Positions 9,910 through 18,682 of a stretch of 64,000 bases of DNA are shown here, piece by piece (within the stretch, counting starts at the first letter, position 1; the number at the start of each line of letters is the position of its first letter). The notes under the pieces are model-generated. The model made no database searches. It worked only from the letters and a program-made list of their open reading frames with translations, and had not been told where the DNA came from. Position numbers and translations under genes: made by a program. The DNA is from Leptolyngbya sp. FACHB-321 (GTDB lineage Bacteria; Cyanobacteriota; Cyanobacteriia; Leptolyngbyales; Leptolyngbyaceae): assembly GCF_014695975.1 (NCBI RefSeq), contig NZ_JACJPI010000084.1, positions 124,001-188,000 on the forward strand, read 5' to 3'.

Positions 9910-10042
9910 GTAGAAAGGCTAAATCAAACACCACTGAAGGACCGGGTTTCGACTGCGCTCAACCTGCCGACACGCAGGACTAAGAGCATTGAGCGAAGTC
10001 GAGATGTGTCTCTATCAATAATTACGCCCAGCGACTTAGAAG
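9909..10042. repeat. Dispersed repeat, copy 1 (lacks the inner palindrome)
   Basis: agtagaaaggctaaat...accgggtttcgactgcgctcaacctgccgacacgcaggacta...caataattacgcccagcgacttagaa; second copy at 37461-37612. Confidence 0.85.
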
Positions 10043-10299
10043 CATTGCAACCTGTCCTTACACTTGATCAAAAATTTTGATCAGAGCTGCACTGGGTGGA
10101 ATATATTGCCGTAGTCCCTTTTAGGTCTAGTGCAGGGTTTGACAAAGCAGCAGGCGATCGACGTAGAAGCAGTGGCACTACGACTACCAGCCAGTAGTGG
10201 CGTGGGAAATAAGATTTACAACATTAAGATCTGTTCGCTTTAAAGTTTTGAAGGGTTGGGTCAACAATTAAAGAGACTTGTCTGCATAGCTGTACTGAA

Positions 10300-11934
10300 G
10301 TGTCTCAACCGTCTTCTCAAAAATTCACAGCGTCTGAGGCTCAGAAAGCCAAACAGTACGAATCCATGCAGGCAGAGCTACGCAAGCAGCAGCAACAGAT
10401 GGCACTGTTTGGTGAAGTGACGCTCAAAATTCGGCAGTCGCTTCAGCTCGAAGATATTTTGCATACGACTGTGACAGAGGTGCAGCGCCTTTTGCAAGTC
10501 GATCGCGTGTTGATTTACCATGTCTTACCTGATCACACTGGCAAGACCATTAGCGAGGCAGTGTCGCCAGAGTATCCGGCACTAATGCATTTAGAGTTTC
10601 CCGAAGAAGCGTTTCCTCAAGACTATCAGCAGCTTTATGCTCAAGGACGAGTGCGGACGATCGCCAACGTACGCGATCCGACCGCTGGTTTAGCGACTTG
10701 TTTAGTGAAATTTGTGGAGCAATTTGGCATCAAAGCAAAGTTAATTGTGCCGATCGTCCAGACGCTTACAGTTCAAACTCACGGTAATGCTCTTGTTCAG
10801 CAGCACCTCTGGGGTTTGTTAATTGCCCATCAATGCCAGAGCACCCGACAGTGGGTCGAGTTTGAGCGAGAGCTCATGCAACAACTGGCAGTGCATATCA
10901 GCCTTGCCCTCTCGCAAGCACAACGGCTAAAACAACTGGAAGCAGTTATAGAAGCCCGTACCGCAGACCTGCAAGCAGCTCAACACAATTTGCAGCAGGA
11001 AAGCAACGGGCGGATGCAAGCAGAAGCTGCCCTACGTCAAAACAATGAGTGCCTAGCTATCATCAGCCACGAACTGCGAACACCGCTAACCTCCTTGCAC
11101 AGTGCCCTCAAAATTTTGGCGACTGGGCGTTTAGGCAACCTCTCAGCCAAAGGGCAACAAATGCTGACGATCGCGGATGCCAGCACTGAAAGGCTTGTGC
11201 GGCTAGTCAACAACGTACTCGATTTACAGCGGATTGAGTCTGGTAACCTCATGATGCAACGACAAGCGTGTAATGCCGCCTACCTGCTCACTCAGGCAGC
11301 AGAGGCAATGCAACCGATGGCAATGCAACACGGCATTACCCTGGTGACCCAGCTAGAAGATATTTCTGTCTGGGCGGATGCTGATTACATTCTGCAAACG
11401 CTGACCAATCTACTTAGCAATGCCATCAAGTTTTCACCCCCATATGGCAAGGTCTGGTTGAGCGTTGCCCGTTCCGATGCCCTCTCTCCGTACCCTGCAC
11501 CCGCTCAGCAAAACATCTCGATGGTGGGTTCAACTGAAAGCCACGATCGTAGCCTAGACGAAACCCTACACCTCATACCCAAGCCCGTTCGGCTGCATAC
11601 TCACGCCGAAACCCAAGCCCGTTCAGCTGAGTTCATGTCGAAGCCACTCCCCACTCCCGTTCGGCTGAGCGCTCACGTCGAAGCCCACTCCCCGCTCCCT
11701 GAAGCAGTCTTCCGTATCCGTGATGAGGGGCAAGGCATCCCAGAGAATCAACTAGAACGTATTTTTGAGCGGTTCCAACAGGTCGATGCCTCCGATTCTC
11801 GCCAGAAAGGGGGCACGGGCTTAGGGTTAGCAATTTGCCGCAACGTTATTGAGCAACACAGCGGCAAGATTTGGGCTGAAAGCACCCTGGGCTGTGGCAG
11901 CACCTTTGTGTTCACCCTGCCTATGCCCAGGTAG
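10300..11934 (+). CDS. GAF (cyanobacteriochrome, green/red type) sensor histidine kinase, RcaE-like
   Basis: GTG start; bilin-GAF pattern LLQVDRVLIYHVLPD...DPTAGLATCLVKFVEQFGIKAKLIVPI...LWGLLIAHQCQSTRQW; HisKA ISHELRTPL; HATPase NAIKFSPP...DEGQGIPENQLERIFERFQQV...GGTGLGLAI. E103, C134-L135 and K147 match the spacing of the RcaE protochromic triad. Confidence 0.85.
   Translation: MSQPSSQKFTASEAQKAKQYESMQAELRKQQQQMALFGEVTLKIRQSLQLEDILHTTVTEVQRLLQVDRVLIYHVLPDHTGKTISEAVSPEYPALMHLEFPEEAFPQDYQQLYAQGRVRTIANVRDPTAGLATCLVKFVEQFGIKAKLIVPIVQTLTVQTHGNALVQQHLWGLLIAHQCQSTRQWVEFERELMQQLAVHISLALSQAQRLKQLEAVIEARTADLQAAQHNLQQESNGRMQAEAALRQNNECLAIISHELRTPLTSLHSALKILATGRLGNLSAKGQQMLTIADASTERLVRLVNNVLDLQRIESGNLMMQRQACNAAYLLTQAAEAMQPMAMQHGITLVTQLEDISVWADADYILQTLTNLLSNAIKFSPPYGKVWLSVARSDALSPYPAPAQQNISMVGSTESHDRSLDETLHLIPKPVRLHTHAETQARSAEFMSKPLPTPVRLSAHVEAHSPLPEAVFRIRDEGQGIPENQLERIFERFQQVDASDSRQKGGTGLGLAICRNVIEQHSGKIWAESTLGCGSTFVFTLPMPR
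11586..11683. repeat. Three palindromic elements in frame within the histidine kinase gene
   Basis: cgttcggctgcatactcacgccgaaa (11586-11611), cgttcagctgagttcatgtcgaag (11620-11643), cgttcggctgagcgctcacgtcgaag (11658-11683). Confidence 0.82.
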
Positions 11935-12129
11935 AGACGCGTAGACAGGCGCTTCCTCCGATGCTCCTACCAAATGCCCTAATGCCCTAGCTCGAACCGT
12001 TTGCAACACGCTGTGACTAGCAGTTCTTACCTAGACGGAAGGACACCTTGCAGCCTAGATTCATTAGCTGCACCACAATTGCCGAGAAAAGGCTATATGC
12101 TCATTCCCAATCTCAGGTAGTGGAAACTC

Positions 12130-12504
12130 ATGCCCACCAAACGAATCTTAATTATTGATGATGAAGAAACCATTCAAACCGTAGTGCAATTTGGCATCCA
12201 GATGAGCGCAGGATGGGACGTTTTGCTTGCCAGTTCGGGGGCGCAAGGCATTGTCATTGCCCAGACTGAACAACCCGATGTCATTTTGTTGGATGTTGTG
12301 ATGCCTGCTATGGATGGTCTTGCAACGTTCAAAGCGCTCCGATCTCATCTTGCGACAAAACATATTCCTGTAATCTTTTTAACGGCTAAGGTGCAAACGG
12401 CAGCAAGGGGTCAATTCGATGGCTTGGGAATCAGTGGTGTCATCACAAAACCATTCAATGCACTGCATTTACCAGAGCAAATTGCCCGCATTCTCCATTG
12501 GTAG
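12130..12504 (+). CDS. CheY-like single-domain response regulator (RcaF-like by size and context)
   Basis: 124 aa; RILIIDDEETIQ...PDVILLDVVMPAMDG...IPVIFLTAKVQ...GVITKPFN. Confidence 0.88.
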   Translation: MPTKRILIIDDEETIQTVVQFGIQMSAGWDVLLASSGAQGIVIAQTEQPDVILLDVVMPAMDGLATFKALRSHLATKHIPVIFLTAKVQTAARGQFDGLGISGVITKPFNALHLPEQIARILHW

Positions 12505-12512
12505 CGATCGCC

Positions 12513-14468
12513 ATGAAAATTCTGCTGGTTGAAGATGATGATGTCCTGATCAAGGTGCTGACGAAAACGCTGAAGGCACATCACTACATTATTGATGCTG
12601 TCAAAGATGGGGAGATGGGATGGACTTATGGGTCGACCTTTGAATACGACCTGATTGTGTTGGATGTTGTCTTGCCTAAGCTTGATGGCATTAGCCTATG
12701 CAAACGCTTTCGTGCTGAGGGCTATGTCACCCCTATTTTGCTGCTGACCTCTCAGACGGCAAACTCCGCTAAGGTACAGGGTTTGGATGCGGGAGCGGAT
12801 GACTATGTGGTGAAACCGTTTGATCAGGCTGAACTAGCAGCTCGGATGCGGGCATTGCTACGGCGGGGTAGTCCCAATCCCTTTCCACTGTTGACGTGGG
12901 GTGATTTAATGCTGAACCCCAGCACCTGTGAGGTGAGTTATCGGGGTCAACGCCTTGACCTGACCACAAAGGAATATGAGTTGCTGGAACTGATGCTGAG
13001 AGATACTCAGCACGTTTTTAGCTCAGATGAGTTGCTGGATCATCTGTGGTCGTCAGAAAAGTTTCCGTCTGAGGCAACAGTGCGTTCCCATATTCGGCGG
13101 GTGCGCCACAAATTAGCGGCGATCGGTGCGCCCCAGGACTTTATTGCCACCTTACATGGACGCGGTTATTACTTGAAAGCGCTTCAAACAGAGGTAGCTA
13201 TGCCGACAATAACCCCTCCACCCTTACGATCGCCCTCCCTAGAGGTTGCCTCTGAACCTAAGATTGATTGCTCGCACGACAGTACATCCTCCTTACCCGT
13301 TGACGATCGCTCAACCACTGCTCAACAGCAATATCTTGCCTTTCTCAACGAAACCTGGACGACAACACAGCCCGATAGTATCGACCAGGTAAGAGTTTTG
13401 CTCCAGGCGATCGGAGATTTGCATGCCGACCAACTGACTCCACAACATCAGACGCAGGCACAACACCTGGCACATAAGCTAGCTGGTACTCTGGGCATCT
13501 TTGGCTTGCATAAGGCAGTTCACCTAGCCCGCCAATTGGAGCATTGGTTGGGCGGTCAAGCCCCCCTACCTGCCAACCAGGCACCGTTAATGAAAGGGCT
13601 GGTAACGGCTCTCCAGCAGGAAATCGAGGCTACAAGCCAGATTCAACCGTCTCAAATCCCCAGTGGGCAGTCACCGCTACTCTTACTCTTAAGCGATAAC
13701 GAGTCGTTGAATCATGCGCTCCAAGCCATCGCCGCGAGCCGAGGTGTTCAGGTTGAGCTAGTGTCTCCACTCGCACTGGATACGACCTTGAGTGCACTGG
13801 ATGCCACGATCGACGAGATTGGACAAGCACCTGATGTCATTCTGTTGCACCTGTCCATAGATCGAGCGATGTACAGCCACTTAGGTCAGGCGCAACCGCC
13901 ATCTCTTTTGCAGATTTGCACTCAACGGTATCCAGCTTTGCCGATCATAGTTATGGGCGATCGCCAGGAATGGCGCACTCGGCTAGAGGTGGCACGGCAT
14001 GGTGGCAAGCTCTTTCTAGACACTTCAACGTCACCAGAACAGGTGATTGCTACAGTTGTTGATTTGTTGACACGATCAAAACTGCCCACCAAGGTCATGG
14101 TCGTCGATGACGATCATCATTGGTTACGCACCTTGCCTACCTTACTGAAACCATGGGGATTTAAAGTTACGACCCTGGCTGATCCGCAGCAATTTTGGAC
14201 TGTCTTGCAAGCTGTCACCCCTGATGTTGTGGTTTTGGATGTCAATCTGCCCGAAATCAACGGCTATGAACTGTGTCAGATGCTTCGCAGCGACCCTGAC
14301 TGGCAACGATTACCTGTATTATTTCTAAGTGCGCTGACAGATGCCTCTAGCCAGCAGAAAGCCTTTACCGTTGGCGCAGATGACTACTTACATAAACCGC
14401 TGATGGGAGGGGAATTGGCAACTCGGATTCTGAATCGCTTACAGCGCGTGCAAGCTTATCAGGGTTAA
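12513..14468 (+). CDS. REC-OmpR wHTH-HPt-REC response regulator (RcaC-like)
   Basis: 651 aa from ATG 12513: KILLVEDDD..VLDVVLPKLDG..GADDYVVKPF; wHTH LTTKEYELLELMLRD...VRSHIRRVRHKL; HPt AQHLAHKLAGTLGIFGL; C-terminal REC VMVVDDDHHW..VVLDVNLPEINGYEL..GADDYLHKPL. Confidence 0.88.
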   Translation: MKILLVEDDDVLIKVLTKTLKAHHYIIDAVKDGEMGWTYGSTFEYDLIVLDVVLPKLDGISLCKRFRAEGYVTPILLLTSQTANSAKVQGLDAGADDYVVKPFDQAELAARMRALLRRGSPNPFPLLTWGDLMLNPSTCEVSYRGQRLDLTTKEYELLELMLRDTQHVFSSDELLDHLWSSEKFPSEATVRSHIRRVRHKLAAIGAPQDFIATLHGRGYYLKALQTEVAMPTITPPPLRSPSLEVASEPKIDCSHDSTSSLPVDDRSTTAQQQYLAFLNETWTTTQPDSIDQVRVLLQAIGDLHADQLTPQHQTQAQHLAHKLAGTLGIFGLHKAVHLARQLEHWLGGQAPLPANQAPLMKGLVTALQQEIEATSQIQPSQIPSGQSPLLLLLSDNESLNHALQAIAASRGVQVELVSPLALDTTLSALDATIDEIGQAPDVILLHLSIDRAMYSHLGQAQPPSLLQICTQRYPALPIIVMGDRQEWRTRLEVARHGGKLFLDTSTSPEQVIATVVDLLTRSKLPTKVMVVDDDHHWLRTLPTLLKPWGFKVTTLADPQQFWTVLQAVTPDVVVLDVNLPEINGYELCQMLRSDPDWQRLPVLFLSALTDASSQQKAFTVGADDYLHKPLMGGELATRILNRLQRVQAYQG

Positions 14469-14550
14469 GATCGCATCGTCTTGGCACTAGCCTTATGTTG
14501 CCTGACACCAAATTATTAGCTACGTATTCAAATAAAACTATTAACAATTT

Positions 14551-15285
14551 ATGGAAGGGTCATTAAGAAGCCGCCAGCATCCTCTGATTTGCCGCTTGGC
14601 GGACACCATTGAAGACGTTTGGCGGCAAAACCTTGATCTGTCGCCGTATAGCGTGCCAGAGGATTTGGGCTATATCGAGGGCAGTTTGGAAGGTGAACGC
14701 TTAACGATCGAAAACCATTGCTATCAAACGCCACAATTTCGCAAACTGCATTTAGAACTGGCGCAAGTAAGCAACGGCTTAGATATTCTCCACTGTGTCA
14801 TGTTCCCCAAGCCGGAGTATGCGCTGCCAATCTTTGGTACCGATCTGGTAGGGACTCTCCGTGGTGGCATCAGTGCTGCAATCGCCGATCTGTCGCCCAT
14901 CCGAATCGATCGTACCCTGCCCGATCGCTACCAGCAGGAGTTAGCAGCGCTGACTAAACCCCAGTTTTCGCAGCCACGCGACTTGCCAGAGTGGGGCAAT
15001 ATTTTTTCGGATTTTTGTCTGTTTGTGCGTCCGGCTAGCGATCAAGAAGAGGAGCAATTTCTCGATCGGGTACGTGCTTTCCTTACCCTCCACTGCCAGA
15101 TTGCTAGCAGCGCAACGCCCCTAACTGCACCACTCGATATTCATGACGTTCTAGTTGGGCAACAAAACTACTGTACGAAACAACAGCAAAACGATAAAAC
15201 CCGCCGCGTGCTGGAAAAAGCCTTTGGCAGCGAGTGGGCTGATCGCTACATGAACACCATGCTTTTTGACTACGTAGCAGTTTGA
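14551..15285 (+). CDS. pcyA: Phycocyanobilin:ferredoxin oxidoreductase
   Basis: 244 aa ferredoxin-dependent bilin reductase: HPLICRLADTIEDVWRQ...LDILHCVMFPKPEYALPIFGTDLVGTLRGGISAAIADLSPI. Confidence 0.93.
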   Translation: MEGSLRSRQHPLICRLADTIEDVWRQNLDLSPYSVPEDLGYIEGSLEGERLTIENHCYQTPQFRKLHLELAQVSNGLDILHCVMFPKPEYALPIFGTDLVGTLRGGISAAIADLSPIRIDRTLPDRYQQELAALTKPQFSQPRDLPEWGNIFSDFCLFVRPASDQEEEQFLDRVRAFLTLHCQIASSATPLTAPLDIHDVLVGQQNYCTKQQQNDKTRRVLEKAFGSEWADRYMNTMLFDYVAV

Positions 15286-15326
15286 TGAGCAACGGTTGAG
15301 TTTAAATCAGCACTCAGCACCGTACA

Positions 15327-16193
15327 TTAGTGTTCCAGATTCGCCAACCAGCTTTCTAACGCTGGCAAACCGGAAAAATCCAACAACGCCTCACCGAAAT
15401 CTTCTAGTTGAGCGATCGACAAACCCTGAATCTGGTGCTGCAACGCTTGTGGGACAGTACCCAAGTGTTGGGTTAGCTGCCGCACAATTAAGTTAACCTC
15501 TGCTTACAGTCCTTCCTGCAATCCCTGCTGCAACCCCTGCTGCAATCCTTCCTGCAATCCCTCTCGAAGAATTTCTTGATAGATGACAGATTCTTTCATA
15601 GTGGCGCTCCGAAAAAATTGATGAATTTGTTCGCTATCAAAGACTAAGCCTGCAAGTAACTGGGCGCAGGTTGAGATCGTTTACCACAGACTGCTTGGCT
15701 CGATTATATTCACCTGCGCTGCCACTTGTTGTAATAAAGCAGCAGGCACGTCTGTTTGCGTGAGAACGGCTAAAGGTAGCAAACTGGGAATGCTCAACAG
15801 GGTTGTAGGTTCCTCTTCCCAGATCCGGATTACCCGGTGGCGGTGAGCGGTTTTGGTAGCAGTGAAGCGATCGATGAAGACGGCTTCTGAAGTGGTTGGT
15901 TTAAGGAAAATAACGACCTGTTCAACCTCACAATTGTACTGACGGTAAAACCTCACCCAATAGTCCAGCATTCTGATTGGGAGAGAAGGGCTGGAATGTG
16001 GCAATGTTTGAAACTCTAAATGCAAAATTTGGTTGCTTGCCCGCAAAAAGATGACTGAATCTGCTCGAACTGGCTTAAGGCTCAACTCAGTTTTGAGAAT
16101 TTGAACATCTGTTGAAGCGGTGCCAAGCAACCACTGAGCAGACGTTTCAGGATCTTACTCAACTAGATATTTGAGTGTGTTGTCATATGCCAT
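15327..16193 (-). pseudogene. Rpn/DUF4351-type putative PD-(D/E)XK nuclease, degraded
   Basis: MAYDNTLKYLVE*DPETSAQWLLGTASTDVQILKTELSLKPVRADSVIFLRASNQILHLEFQTLPHSSP..., frameshift near 15680, then TISTCAQLLAGLVFDSEQIHQFFRSATMKESVIYQEILREGLQEGLQQGLQQGLQEGL*AEVNLIVRQL...: two in-frame stops plus one frameshift. Confidence 0.88.
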
Positions 16194-16222
16194 ACAAAAG
16201 TGAGAAAACGACCCATCCAGCA

Positions 16223-17173
16223 TCAGCGCGGTACTGGCACTTGGCTTAATAAGGCACCAATCACTGCATCCACTTGAAGTCCGTCCAACTGCGCTTCGGG
16301 GCGCAAAATAAAGCGATGTCGTAAGGTTGGTGGGGCGATCGCTTTGATATCATCTGGTGTCACGAAATCGCGCCCGCTTAGCCAGGCATTTGCCTTACTT
16401 GCCTGGAGCCATGCCACTGCCGATCGCGGGGAAGCCCCCAATGCCAGATCAGGGTGCTGGCGCGATCGCTGCACCAGTCCCAGCAAATAATCAATTAAGG
16501 GGTCAGTTACTTTCACCGATCGTACTGCCTGCCTTGCCGCCAAAATTTGTTCGACTGAGAGTAATGGTTTTAGCTTTACCAGGTCTAAGCGCTTAGTTTG
16601 CAAACCTGTTTGGCTATTCAGCAACATTTGTTTCTCTGCTTTTGGCTCGGGGTACGCCACGATAAGCTTAAAGAGAAAGCGATCGAGTTGCGCTTCTGGT
16701 AGCGGGTACGTACCTTCAAATTCGAGTGAGTTTTGCGTCGCAACGACCCAAAACAGCTCTGGTAGCGCCAAACTCTGCCCATCCAGCGTCACTTGCTGTT
16801 CTTCCATTGCTTCTAGCAGCGCTGCCTGAGTTTTGGGCGGTGTGCGGTTCACCTCATCTGCTAGCAAAAACTGGGTAAAAACAGGTCCTTTTTTAAGGGT
16901 GAAGTTTTTAGTATTCAGGTCAAAGATGTTTGTGCCGAGAATGTCGGAGGGTAGGATGTCGGGCGTAAGCTGAATGCGGCGAAAGTCTGCCTGCACCAAT
17001 TGCGCCAGCACCTTGACTAGCAGCGTTTTGCCCGTTCCTGGTACGCCTTCTAAAATGACGTGCCCACCCGCTAGCAGCGCAACCATAAATTGGTGCACTA
17101 GAGCAGTCTGCCCAACTACAACCTGGCTAAGGGCTTTGGAGAGGCGATCGAAGGTGTCGTTAAGTTCAGACAT
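16223..17173 (-). CDS. MoxR-family AAA ATPase
   Basis: VILEGVPGTGKTLLVKVLAQ, FLLADEVNRTPPKTQAALLEAMEEQQVT, VVATQNSLEFEGTYPLPEAQLDRF. Confidence 0.94.
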   Translation of the reverse strand: MSELNDTFDRLSKALSQVVVGQTALVHQFMVALLAGGHVILEGVPGTGKTLLVKVLAQLVQADFRRIQLTPDILPSDILGTNIFDLNTKNFTLKKGPVFTQFLLADEVNRTPPKTQAALLEAMEEQQVTLDGQSLALPELFWVVATQNSLEFEGTYPLPEAQLDRFLFKLIVAYPEPKAEKQMLLNSQTGLQTKRLDLVKLKPLLSVEQILAARQAVRSVKVTDPLIDYLLGLVQRSRQHPDLALGASPRSAVAWLQASKANAWLSGRDFVTPDDIKAIAPPTLRHRFILRPEAQLDGLQVDAVIGALLSQVPVPR

Positions 17174-17319
17174 GAGGAGGTAAGGGGTGAAGAAGTAGAG
17201 GAGTGAAGGAGTTAGAAAGGCAGAGGAAGCTGGGGAGACTGAAAAAGCAGGAGAGGCAGGGGAAGGGAGGGAACTTGAATGAACTCAAAACTTTTATCCT
17301 TTAGCCCTCCTCCCTGCCG

Positions 17320-18546
17320 CTACAAAGCTAGCTGTTTCCGAACAGTCTGCATTGCCTCTAGCAACTTTGACAACTCTGCTTCGCTGCTTCGACGTGGGTG
17401 ATTGGTAGAGTTTAAGGCAGCCTCTAGAATAGCGGCGGGTTGACCAGTTTGTTGAGTCCAGGCATCAAGTAGCGTTGGCAGTGGGAGTGGTTCTGTACCT
17501 AGCCCCAGCGCTTTTTGGATTGCAAGCTGCTCTGCTTTACAGATGGTATCCACGACAAATTGATTGCTCTCAGCTTTCCGTAAGACGGCTGACATAGCTT
17601 GAATATATGCCTCGCTGTTGTCAACGATCGGGGTTGTGAGGGCGATCGCAGGACCGAACCGCCGATTTTGTCCCCAAAGGAGCACTAGCATCATGACGGT
17701 TACTTGAATCAAGACCAGCAGCAGGGGTGTTTTTGCCAGATAGCTGACTAAATTGCCATCTTCCTGCTTGATAACCTCTGCGTCTTTGTAGCCATGTGAG
17801 TATTCGTCTACCCAAATGGGCAGTTTCGTAGCTGTAACCAGCGTTGCCAAAAACTCAAAGTTACCTGGGGCATCTTGATAAGCATTGGCTGTTAGATGCG
17901 GTGTGGATGCAAAAACAACCCGTCCTTGCCCCATGGTCTGCTGCCAGACAACAGCACCAAACGAATCATTCAACAGTGGCTCGATTCTAGTGTCGCGATC
18001 GGTTTCGCGACGGCTCGTGTGGATTTGCACAGCACCAGCAGGACTGCCGATCGCGCTTTCAAACGGTGCTTTGGTAACTGGCGATTGCGCGCCCAGCAGT
18101 ATCAGCACATTACCGCGTTCGACCCATGCCATGCTTGCCACCGAGAGAGGTTCACCACTACTGACTTGCAGCAAGGTAATGGGGGAAGAGGTAGAGGCGG
18201 CAGGGGAAGCAAGGAGTTCAGGGGAAGCAGTAACAGACATGCTTATCTGTGCGTCTCTGTGTCTCTGCATCTCTGCGGTTTGGTTGGGATTGGCGGTTTC
18301 GATCGTCGGCGTTTTTAGCTCGCTGGGTTGGAATAGCAGCTTTAACGGCTTCTGCCAGCGCTGAATTGTGACGCCTCTGGATTCCATGAAGGCATACCAG
18401 GCTCCGTAGCCATCGGGCGATCGACCATAAGTGGAGCCACTTTGCTGCTGCTTGCCACCTGGAGCCGCAAAGAGACTAATGATCATCAGCGCAGCCAGGG
18501 CGATCGCGAGTATCCAGATTTGTCGCTTGGAGAGCGTCATGGGCAA
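17320..18546 (-). CDS. DUF4350 domain-containing membrane protein
   Basis: 408 aa, N-terminal TM, GSTYGRSPDGYGAWYAFMESRGVTIQRWQKPL...VDEYSHGYKD...TM LLLVLIQVTVMMLVLLWGQNRRFGPAI; position next to moxR fits. Confidence 0.78.
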   Translation of the reverse strand: MPMTLSKRQIWILAIALAALMIISLFAAPGGKQQQSGSTYGRSPDGYGAWYAFMESRGVTIQRWQKPLKLLFQPSELKTPTIETANPNQTAEMQRHRDAQISMSVTASPELLASPAASTSSPITLLQVSSGEPLSVASMAWVERGNVLILLGAQSPVTKAPFESAIGSPAGAVQIHTSRRETDRDTRIEPLLNDSFGAVVWQQTMGQGRVVFASTPHLTANAYQDAPGNFEFLATLVTATKLPIWVDEYSHGYKDAEVIKQEDGNLVSYLAKTPLLLVLIQVTVMMLVLLWGQNRRFGPAIALTTPIVDNSEAYIQAMSAVLRKAESNQFVVDTICKAEQLAIQKALGLGTEPLPLPTLLDAWTQQTGQPAAILEAALNSTNHPRRSSEAELSKLLEAMQTVRKQLAL

Positions 18547-18682
18547 GGAGTGAGGGGAGAAAGGGTAAGGGAGAAGAGAAGCAGGGGAGGGAGAGGAAGC
18601 AAAGGGTGAGGAAGAGGAGCAGCAGTAAGAGGTTGGTGCAAGCTCAATTCAATGAACTCAAAACTGAAAATTCAAAACTCTC

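Noticed and set aside
11037-11252. Short reverse ORFs overlapping the histidine kinase
   Set aside because: No ribosome-binding context and no domain; shadow ORFs.
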